Assembly (NCBI GenBank): GCA_029561505.1
Contig: JAKQXK010000147.1
Span: 1-16,374, forward strand
Reading direction: 5' to 3'
DNA length: 16,374 nucleotides
Origin: Spirochaetota bacterium
GTDB taxonomy: Bacteria; Spirochaetota; Leptospiria; Turneriellales; Turneriellaceae
Position numbers and translations under genes: made by a program. Below are positions 1-5,631 of the stretch, piece by piece; the stretch's first letter is position 1, and the number at the start of each line of letters is the position of its first letter. The notes below the pieces were generated by a model. That model searched no databases, was not told the DNA's origin, and saw only the letters and a program-made list of their open reading frames with translations.

Positions 1-366
1 CAGCGCGGGGCCGTCGTTCGCTGCAGCGGAATACGTGAGCGTCATGACGAGCCCCGTGATTGCCGAAACAAGGCCCGCTGCGGCGATGAATCTACCGCTC
101 TGCCTGTGCCAGTTGCGGTGTTTCGCGCGAAAGCCCGGCGCAAATTGAAAAGCCCCCGCCAGGCAATAGAGCAGCGAGGCCGCGATATGCAAAATAACCG
201 GCAGCGGCGCGGCGTGAAACCGCTCATTTTCGGCATTGATGGTTTCGCCACCGGCAAGCGACACCACACGCATGATACCGGCCAAAGCCGGCACAAGGCT
301 CAGGATAATGAGCCCCACAATTATATATCTGTCGCGTCGGCCTGGTAATTTCGTCGCTGAGTACAT
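1..366 (-). CDS. DUF2306-like integral membrane protein (partial, C-terminus beyond window)
   Basis: The first 122 codons are visible, reading in from the right; the rest lies beyond base 1. The ATG at 366-364 is preceded by GGGAG about 6 nt upstream, and the ATG 5 nt further upstream is out of frame and soon stops. Three hydrophobic segments are seen: about residues 14-33, 53-72 and 90-108. Between the second and third sits a basic, His-rich loop (AKHRNWHRQSGR), which resembles the HR..GR loop of DUF2306/COG5395 membrane proteins. The family has no established biochemical role. The gene lies divergent to a TetR regulator, and its promoter overlaps a palindrome that this regulator probably binds, so it is likely repressed by it. 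The family assignment is from pattern memory on a partial protein; the reading frame itself is well supported by codon composition. Confidence 0.75.
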   Translation of the reverse strand, partial: MYSATKLPGRRDRYIIVGLIILSLVPALAGIMRVVSLAGGETINAENERFHAAPLPVILHIAASLLYCLAGAFQFAPGFRAKHRNWHRQSGRFIAAAGLVSAITGLVMTLTYSAAANDGPAL

Positions 367-402
367 TGCATCTCCCGGGCTGTTTCTTAACCCCTTACAA
401 AT

Positions 403-431
403 ATACTACACCGTGTAGTTTACATTGTCAA
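403..431 (-). promoter_or_regulatory. Sigma70-type promoter for the DUF2306-like gene
   Basis: On the minus strand TTGACA (431-426) is followed after exactly 17 nt by TAGTAT (408-403). This is close to the sigma70 consensus at optimal spacing. Transcription would start near 396, leaving a leader of about 30 nt before the ATG at 366. The palindromic operator at 405-419 covers the -10 element and part of the spacer. Confidence 0.75.
405..419. promoter_or_regulatory. Palindromic operator 1, probable TetR site
   Basis: ACTACACCGTGTAGT is a perfect inverted repeat with 7-nt arms around a single central base. The size and symmetry suit a TetR-family dimer. It overlaps the -10 box of the minus-strand promoter, so binding would block RNA polymerase. 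Assignment to the adjacent TetR protein is inferred from position and from a second copy at 514-528. Confidence 0.75.
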
Positions 432-513
432 CAATTTTTCACAGACTCCGGAAAAATTGCCGAAGACACGAGGGAGCCCCGCAGGGCCGTCAGTAGGCGG
501 CGACAGACTTTGT

Positions 514-528
514 ACTGCCCGGTGTAGT
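514..528. promoter_or_regulatory. Operator 2, imperfect copy of the TetR site
   Basis: ACTGCCCGGTGTAGT matches operator 1 at 12 of 15 positions; the right half GTGTAGT is identical. It lies just upstream of a TACAAT hexamer (530-535), a possible -10 for the TetR gene at 575. This fits negative autoregulation. I see no good -35 at the right distance, so the promoter is less certain than the operator. Confidence 0.6.
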
Positions 529-574
529 GTACAATCGGCTGTACGGCGCATTCTCTTGTTCACAATGGTAAAGC

Positions 575-1183
575 ATGCAAGCAGCGGCCCGTGACCTGAA
601 ACGCGACTCTATCCTCATTGCTGCTATCGAAGTTTTTATCGAAGAGGGTTATGACTTAGCCAGCATGGACCGCATCGCCGAACGCGCCGATGCTTCGAAG
701 CGCACGGTATACAACCACTTTGCCAGTAAAGAACTGCTGCTGCAGGCAGTGCTGCAAAAGGTTAACGCCGATTGCAGGGCAACACCGCGCATCACCTATA
801 ACCCGAAGGTTAGCCTCGAGTCGCAGCTTGGCGCTTTCGTTGAGCAAAAGCTCATGAATCTGGCAAACCCGCAATGGGTCGGCATGATGCGCGTGCTCTT
901 TGGTATTCTCGGCCACAATAAGAAGCTGACGCAGCAAGTGATAGGCAGCGTGCATGACCCTGACGGCAGCGTCATACCTTTTTTGAAGGCCGCATGCAAA
1001 GACAAGCGGCTCAAGATCGACGACTTCGAGCTTGCCTCTGCGGTGTTCGGCTCTCTCATCGGCGGTGGTGTGTGGTGGCCGCAGGTATTCTTTGGCGCGC
1101 CGAGCTTTACCCCCGAAGCTGCGTTCAGAAAAGAAATTGTGCGCACATTTCTGGCGCGATATGGTACTGCCTCGCCAAAATAA
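575..1183 (+). CDS. TetR/AcrR-family transcriptional regulator
   Basis: A 202-residue protein, the usual size for TetR regulators. The N-terminal helix-turn-helix spans about residues 12-58: a helix through AAIEVFIEEGY, then SMDRIAERADASKRTVYNHF (residues 30-49), which is the classic TetR turn and recognition helix, followed by ASKELLLQAVL. The C-terminal ligand and dimer domain (about 75-200) resembles the AefR-like type (TetR_C_7), but the ligand cannot be read from sequence. The ATG at 575 has no strong Shine-Dalgarno; an ATG at 565 is out of frame. The protein probably represses the divergent DUF2306-like gene and itself through the operators at 405-419 and 514-528. It ends TAA, 25 nt before a strong hairpin. 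Confidence 0.93.
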   Translation: MQAAARDLKRDSILIAAIEVFIEEGYDLASMDRIAERADASKRTVYNHFASKELLLQAVLQKVNADCRATPRITYNPKVSLESQLGAFVEQKLMNLANPQWVGMMRVLFGILGHNKKLTQQVIGSVHDPDGSVIPFLKAACKDKRLKIDDFELASAVFGSLIGGGVWWPQVFFGAPSFTPEAAFRKEIVRTFLARYGTASPK

Positions 1184-1208
1184 ACGCGCGAGTCATATGC
1201 TGATTTCT

Positions 1209-1234
1209 GCTACCCCCCTGTTCAGGGGGGTAGC
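1209..1234. repeat. C6/G6 hairpin, left member of an inverted repeat pair
   Basis: A perfect 10-bp stem (GCTACCCCCC / GGGGGGTAGC) closes a 6-nt loop, TGTTCA. It begins 25 nt after the TetR stop but has no following T-run on either strand, so it is not a normal rho-independent terminator. A related sequence in inverse orientation occurs at 1761-1782. A further short hairpin (CGAG...CTCG, about 1238-1252) and GCCCGCACGG follow it. It resembles a REP- or MITE-like intergenic element. Confidence 0.6.
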
Positions 1235-1307
1235 GCGACGAGATGCGACTCGCCCGCACGGGGGTACCCGCCAGATATGTTCCGTGGAGATCGCTGTTTT
1301 TCGCAAG

Positions 1308-1673
1308 ATGAACGAAGCAGAGGTGGTGGCACTCGCACTTGGGCTTTATCAATTGCTCGGCGGTGTCGCACTCGAGGGCGTTGGTCGCAGTGAAATCTGG
1401 CGCCGCGACGAGAACGCCGGCACCTCGGCCGTCTACCAGATTACGCATGGCTACCATATCGCGCAAAATGGCCAGGGGCTGGCGATAATTGTCACGGAGA
1501 ACTGGGCCGAATCGCATGGCAAGGGGCAGCTCGTCGCCAGCGCCTACACAGTGAAAGCCTGCGATGCGGTTGATCTGACGGTTCAGCACAAGAATGGTCA
1601 GCTGAAGTGCAGATTTTCCGGAGACAGCGCGACAGAATCGATCTGCAGCGAATACATCAACGGCCGTGTTTAA
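1308..1673 (+). CDS. Small orphan hypothetical protein
   Basis: A 121-residue reading frame from ATG at 1308. Codon composition resembles the neighbours (many GCC, GGC, CTC, CAG and GTC codons), which favours this frame over the long antisense frame. I recognise no family. The N-terminus (MNEAEVVALALGLYQLLGG) is mildly hydrophobic and may be an amphipathic helix. The rest looks like a beta-rich globular fold, with three Cys residues spread across the C-terminal half (in KACDAVD, LKCRF and SICSEY). The start is uncertain: a GTG at 1284 is in frame and adds 8 residues, and neither start has a clear ribosome binding site. A plausible terminator begins 18 nt after the stop. The gene sits between two inverted C/G-tract repeats, which may mean it arrived with them. 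Confidence 0.55.
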   Translation: MNEAEVVALALGLYQLLGGVALEGVGRSEIWRRDENAGTSAVYQITHGYHIAQNGQGLAIIVTENWAESHGKGQLVASAYTVKACDAVDLTVQHKNGQLKCRFSGDSATESICSEYINGRV

Positions 1674-1690
1674 ACTGTAAACTTAGGGCA

Positions 1691-1712
1691 AAGCTTCGGC
1701 AACCGGCTTTTT
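1691..1712 (+). terminator. Probable rho-independent terminator of the orphan gene
   Basis: AAGC-TT-CGG, loop CAA, CCG-GCTT, followed directly by more T (five in all, 1708-1712). The stem has a two-base bulge, so it is only moderately stable. Its place 18 nt after the stop codon at 1673 fits a terminator and adds support for the small gene being real. Confidence 0.5.
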
Positions 1713-1760
1713 CCACATGCCGTGCAGGCGGGACGTCGCAATCGCCGGCGCCCATGCGTC

Positions 1761-1782
1761 GATACCCCCCCCCGAACAGGGG
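1761..1782. repeat. C9/G4 element, right member of the inverted repeat pair
   Basis: Read on the minus strand, CCCCTGTTCGGGGGGGGGTATCG parallels the left element CCCCTGTTCAGGGGGGTAGCG in the same 5'-3' order. A second similar block follows both: GATGCGACTCGCCCGCACGG at 1242-1261, and GATTGCGAC...CTGCACGG on the minus strand at about 1743-1720. The two ends therefore look like diverged inverted copies that enclose about 570 bp including the orphan gene. Confidence 0.5.
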
Positions 1783-1836
1783 AGTGAAGAAATTCAATAA
1801 CTATTGACCGCTGAGAGAAACCGGACAGCAAACCTC

Positions 1837-2454
1837 ATGCATGTTGGCATTGTTGAGAACGACTCTGAGTTCAGAGACAACCTGCTCTTTACGCTGAAGA
1901 AGCTTTTGCCGTCTGCGAAGATCAGTTGGTGGCAGAGCGCAGAAGGGCTGCTGAAAGAAGAGCGCAATAAATTGCCCGAGGTTTTGCTGCTCGACGTGAT
2001 GCTGCCTGGCATGACCGGTATCGACCTCACACGCGAGTTGACGCGCGGCGGCTACGCCGGCAAGATTGTCATTCTAACCAACATGAACTCTGACAGTCTC
2101 ATTCTCGAAGCGATTGAAAACGGCGCAGTGGGCTATGTGCTCAAATCAGACAGGCGCGAGCTGAAGTCGATCATCGAAACCGTTTTAGCAGGGGGAGCTA
2201 TACTAACCCCAACGATTGCGCTCAGGGTCATGACTGCGCTCAAATCGCAACGCCATGAATCGCCCGATTTTGGGCTCTCTGATAGGCTGCAACAGGTGCT
2301 CGACCTCATGGTCGCCGGCAAGACAATTCCGCAGGTCGCCAAGGCGCTGCGGCTAAGCGCCACGACGGTACACGGTTACGTGAAAGATATATACAAGAAG
2401 CTGAATGTGCATAACCGGGCTGAACTCGTCGGCCGGGTTCATAATAGGGGTTGA
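1837..2454 (+). CDS. NarL/FixJ-family response regulator
   Basis: A 205-residue two-domain regulator. The receiver domain (about 1-120) has the phospho-acceptor Asp53 in LLLDVMLPGMTG, the switch Thr81 in VILTN and the conserved Lys103 in YVLKSD. The acidic pocket reads E7-N8, so one of the usual acidic residues is Asn. The LuxR-type DNA-binding domain (about 145-203) contains LSDRLQQVLDLMVAGKTIPQ and SATTVHGYVKDIYKKLNVHN, the typical four-helix signature. I place the start at ATG 1837 because it begins directly at the first receiver strand; an in-frame TTG at 1804 would add 11 residues. The stop overlaps the TTG start of the histidine kinase (TTGA), so the two form a coupled two-component operon. 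The regulated genes are unknown. Confidence 0.93.
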   Translation: MHVGIVENDSEFRDNLLFTLKKLLPSAKISWWQSAEGLLKEERNKLPEVLLLDVMLPGMTGIDLTRELTRGGYAGKIVILTNMNSDSLILEAIENGAVGYVLKSDRRELKSIIETVLAGGAILTPTIALRVMTALKSQRHESPDFGLSDRLQQVLDLMVAGKTIPQVAKALRLSATTVHGYVKDIYKKLNVHNRAELVGRVHNRG

Positions 2455-4343
2455 TCGACTCGCCGCCTGTGCAGAATCGACGTGTGTCTTTTGCGGCGCG
2501 GCATCTTCTAGTTTTTTTCTGCAGCCTGCTTAGTTCTGCCCCGGCATTCGCTGCAGTGGTTGCAGAGCTACCGGCCATAGACCTGAATGCGCGTAGTGCC
2601 ACGAGATTAAACGATTACCCATGGCAATTCTATTGGAAAAAGCTTCTATCACCCGAAAATTTTGAAGAAGACGCGGTTAAACCCGATCTGGTGGTGCAAC
2701 CTGTCGCGATCTGGAACCACCAGATTATTGACGGCAAAGCACTCGGCTCTTTCGGCTATGGCACTTACCGGCTGCGCTGCAATCTCAATGCACGGAGCAA
2801 ACGCCTGGCGCTGAGAATACCTGCGCCGCTCACCAGCTACCGAGTGTTTGTGAACGGCGAGCTGCTCAGCGAAGCGGGCAGAGTTGCTGAAAGTGCAGAG
2901 GCATATAAGCCGGTGCGGCGTTCGGCGCTGCTCTTTTTTACTCCTTCGCGAAATGAAGTTGATATTGTTATTCAGGTAGCCAACTACCTTGCATATAAGG
3001 GCGGGCTACGTTTAGGCATAGAAATCGGTTATGCATCGCCGATGCAGGCATATGGCATGCGCTACCTTGCTATCGACCTTTTCTGTATCGGCCTCATATT
3101 TGCGATCATGCTCTACCACTGGCTCATTTTTCTGCTGACCCGCAAAGACTGGTCGATATTTGTTTTCGCTCTGCTGGCGCTCAACTATTTCTTGCTGGCA
3201 TTCTTGTTTGGCGAGCAGTCTATCAGCCTGTTCTTGCCTGAAGTTGAGCTCGATCTGCACACGCGCCTTGCCGCAATTATCGCCTATATATTGCCGCCAT
3301 TCGTGATAGAATTTACAGGGCGCCTTTATCAGGGTACAATCAGTGTGCGCGTAAGACAGATATTCTGGGCAAATGCGGTTTTTTTTGCAGTGATTGCGGT
3401 CTTTGTAGCACCGGTATATTTTATGCGCTACAATGTGTTTTATTATGGCGGCGTTGGGGGTCTTGCCGCCCTTATCTGTATGCGCAGCGCACTTATGGCG
3501 GTGCGCGCCCGACGGCCGGGTTCGAGGCTGCTCGCCACCGGCCTGCTCTTTCTGATTGCACTAACCGTCTACGCGGTCTATCTTTACGCGACGCACAGCG
3601 TTGCTGGTAGCTTTCTCTCGATGGGCTTCGCCCTCTTTGCGCTGTTTCAATCAGGTTCGCTGGCGCACGCACACGCCGCGCTCGAAAAGCATAACACCGA
3701 AATGCACGAACGACTCGAAAGCAGCCGTGCCGCGCTCGACAATCAGCGCAAGCAGATTGAGGCGAATCTGCATGACAGCCTCGGCGGTAACCTGACCGAC
3801 ATTAAACTCGGCCTTGAGGCTTTGCAGAAAGACCCGCGAGCAAGGCGACTGACAAAGGACATTCGACGGCTCGACGACCGGGTCGCGGGCACCATCGCTT
3901 CATTACGCACCGAGCTACTGTTTCTCGAAGACCTTCAGCTGGCGATGAAAGACTTCATTTCGGGCATTAACCTCATATTGCTCCGCCGATACCAGATGGC
4001 AAAACGGCCCGTTGAAATTCGTATCTCGAACGAAACACGCGAGCAGGGGCTTAACATTGAATCGAAGGCGCTCTTAAGCAATGAAGTGAAGATAGAACTC
4101 TGCATGATCTTGCAAGAGCTGTGCAATAACAACCTCAAATATGGCACGCGCGCCCCCGTGTGGACCATTACCGTCGACAGCGAAAGGCTCGAAATTCGCC
4201 TCAAAGGCCGATCGCGCACCAAGCAGAAACAATTTGGCAGAGGGCATGAAACTTTGCGGCGGCGCGCCGACACGATTTCTGCGTTTTTCAGCGAGACAAC
4301 AAGCGCCGGCGGCTACAGCGCCGTTATTGGCATCAGATTCTGA
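2451..4343 (+). CDS. 7TM-DISM sensor histidine kinase with degenerate ATPase G1 box
   Basis: About 630 residues. A signal peptide ends near AFA at residue 34. Residues about 36-200 form a galactose-binding-like extracellular domain of the 7TMR-DISMED2 kind (GYGTYRLRC, YRVFVNGELLSEAG, IVIQVANY..KGG). Seven membrane spans follow (about 203-405), then a coiled coil and a HisKA_3-type dimerisation helix with His441 in ANLHDSLGGNLTDIKLG. The ATPase domain has an N box (LQELCNNNLKYG, key Asn560) and a G2-like GRGHETLRRRADTI. Where D-x-G-x-G is expected the sequence reads LKGRSRTKQKQFG, so the nucleotide-binding Asp is missing. The ligand is unknown; related receptors are thought to sense carbohydrates or other envelope signals. 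The proposed TTG start overlaps the response-regulator stop; in-frame GTG codons at residues 7 and 12 are alternatives. Confidence 0.9.
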   Translation: MIDSPPVQNRRVSFAARHLLVFFCSLLSSAPAFAAVVAELPAIDLNARSATRLNDYPWQFYWKKLLSPENFEEDAVKPDLVVQPVAIWNHQIIDGKALGSFGYGTYRLRCNLNARSKRLALRIPAPLTSYRVFVNGELLSEAGRVAESAEAYKPVRRSALLFFTPSRNEVDIVIQVANYLAYKGGLRLGIEIGYASPMQAYGMRYLAIDLFCIGLIFAIMLYHWLIFLLTRKDWSIFVFALLALNYFLLAFLFGEQSISLFLPEVELDLHTRLAAIIAYILPPFVIEFTGRLYQGTISVRVRQIFWANAVFFAVIAVFVAPVYFMRYNVFYYGGVGGLAALICMRSALMAVRARRPGSRLLATGLLFLIALTVYAVYLYATHSVAGSFLSMGFALFALFQSGSLAHAHAALEKHNTEMHERLESSRAALDNQRKQIEANLHDSLGGNLTDIKLGLEALQKDPRARRLTKDIRRLDDRVAGTIASLRTELLFLEDLQLAMKDFISGINLILLRRYQMAKRPVEIRISNETREQGLNIESKALLSNEVKIELCMILQELCNNNLKYGTRAPVWTITVDSERLEIRLKGRSRTKQKQFGRGHETLRRRADTISAFFSETTSAGGYSAVIGIRF

Positions 4344-4365
4344 GCGTAGTGCCTGTTGTTGGCAA

Positions 4366-5496
4366 CTAAACTGTGCGCTGCAGACCACACACCTGGTTAT
4401 AGAGGTCAATCTGCGGCTTGCGCAACGTGATCTCACCGGAATTCACCAGTTCTCTCACAAATTTCTGCACTTCATTCAGGTGTGTTCGCAGGTGCAGGTG
4501 AATTTTGTGGTCTTCGATCGCGATATGCGACAGTAGCCAATCACGCAGGTCTTGAACCAGTTTGATAGCCGCCTGAGTGTCTCCCTGTCGGTATTGCTGC
4601 GCTCTGCGGGCTACGAATTCGCGAAAGCCGTCGTGCTGTTTAATGTGCGCCTGCAGACCTGGAAATGCAAATTTCTGCATTATTCTCTCTTCTGCGCTAA
4701 AATGCTCGTGAGCATATTGTACGGCACCCTGAACAACGCGTTGAAAGATTTTTTCGCGAGCAGAGCTGCCCATGTTGCGGCTTCGGCTCGCGAGGTCGAG
4801 CTCGACGACAAGGTGTATCAACCAGAGATGTTGAAGGTCGATAATCGGTATGTGAAGATTGAGGTGGTTAGAGTTCCAGATTTTCATCACGTTACTCGTG
4901 ATGTTCTCGTTCACAATTTCGCGCACTTCGTCAGATTCTGAGACGAGTTTGTAGACTGCAACCTGACCTCGGTCAATTGTCAGCGCATGCTTTTCGATTT
5001 GGCGTTGAAAGTATTGCCTCAGGTTTACGCCGCTATCACGGTAGAAATCTGCATAGTGTTTGTCATCTTTCAGAATATGCATCGTGAGCCAGTCTTTGAG
5101 AAACGAAATGAGCACTTTCACCGATTCGTGCTGACCCGCTTTGACCTCGCTGGCGCGCTGCGACAGAAACTGCACAAAATTGCGGTGCCTGTCAGAGTGT
5201 TCGATCGCGTCGGGTAATTCAAACGCCAAAAAGAGATCTTCTTCGACACTGAAATGTTCGGCCGCAAAACTGAGCAGGTCACCCATTATTTTCGTGATTC
5301 GCTCAAGTGGAAATTCTGCGCCATCGGCTTCGATATTTTCCTTTTCGAGCTCCATGATCAGATAGACGAGCCAGATATGCTGAAGATCGATTACCGGTAC
5401 ATCGAGCTTCAGATTGTTCTTGACCCAGAAAGTTTTTAGAGACTCTTGAAATTCGGGGCCAATGCCCAACGCCTCGAGAACGCCTGAATTTGCCAT
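4366..5496 (-). CDS. Tandem double-domain hemerythrin
   Basis: 376 residues with two complete hemerythrin four-helix bundles, no membrane segments and no signalling domain, so a cytosolic O2/NO-binding or iron protein is likely. Domain 1 (about 22-155) has the predicted di-iron ligands H40, H81, E85, H100, H104, H140 and D145. Domain 2 (about 205-335) has H223, H265, E269, H284, H288, H324 and D329. The spacings (H+4E, +15H, +4H, and H+5D) match known hemerythrins in both halves, and each half carries a D-L-Q-H motif (VIDLQHIWLV and IIDLQHLWLI), so a duplication is evident. A C-terminal tail of about 40 residues follows. Most bacteriohemerythrins are single-domain, about 130-150 residues. The gene ends 22 nt from the kinase stop (convergent). 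An imperfect GGGCC/GGCCC hairpin lies right before the ATG, with no Shine-Dalgarno. Confidence 0.93.
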   Translation of the reverse strand: MANSGVLEALGIGPEFQESLKTFWVKNNLKLDVPVIDLQHIWLVYLIMELEKENIEADGAEFPLERITKIMGDLLSFAAEHFSVEEDLFLAFELPDAIEHSDRHRNFVQFLSQRASEVKAGQHESVKVLISFLKDWLTMHILKDDKHYADFYRDSGVNLRQYFQRQIEKHALTIDRGQVAVYKLVSESDEVREIVNENITSNVMKIWNSNHLNLHIPIIDLQHLWLIHLVVELDLASRSRNMGSSAREKIFQRVVQGAVQYAHEHFSAEERIMQKFAFPGLQAHIKQHDGFREFVARRAQQYRQGDTQAAIKLVQDLRDWLLSHIAIEDHKIHLHLRTHLNEVQKFVRELVNSGEITLRKPQIDLYNQVCGLQRTV

Positions 5497-5536
5497 GGGC
5501 CAAACGGCCCATAAAGATATATTGTCGACTAATTTT

Positions 5537-5550
5537 AGATATTCATATCT
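5537..5550. promoter_or_regulatory. Perfect palindrome in the AT-rich hemerythrin upstream region
   Basis: AGATAT-TC-ATATCT has 6-bp arms and a 2-bp spacer, 41 nt upstream of the hemerythrin ATG. It lies in an AT-rich stretch (about 5512-5570) unlike the surrounding GC-balanced DNA, as expected of a promoter. It could be an operator. It does not match the FNR (TTGAT-n4-ATCAA) consensus. I could not assign -35 and -10 boxes. Confidence 0.4.
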
Positions 5551-5631
5551 TCTATTCTTTATTAGTTTTTCAGGGCCTGCCGGGCAGATGCATGGCTTGT
5601 GGCGAGCGTGAAAAACTGTGGGATAATTTCG

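Noticed and set aside
1209..1234. Rho-independent terminator for the TetR gene
   Set aside because: The stem is very stable, but no T-run follows on either strand and a related inverted copy exists at 1761-1782, so I call it a repeat instead.
1125..1589. Long minus-strand reading frame of 154 codons antisense to the orphan gene
   Set aside because: Codon composition is less like the neighbours than the plus frame, it overlaps the end of the TetR gene, and the plus frame has a plausible terminator.
4141..4536. 131-codon plus-strand frame bridging the kinase end and hemerythrin end
   Set aside because: Overlaps two clear genes in other frames and shows no domain pattern.
5618..5626. DnaA-box-like TTATCCCAC on the minus strand near the dnaE stop
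   Set aside because: Single copy, mismatched against TTATCCACA, no cluster and no AT-rich unwinding element; not evidence for an origin.
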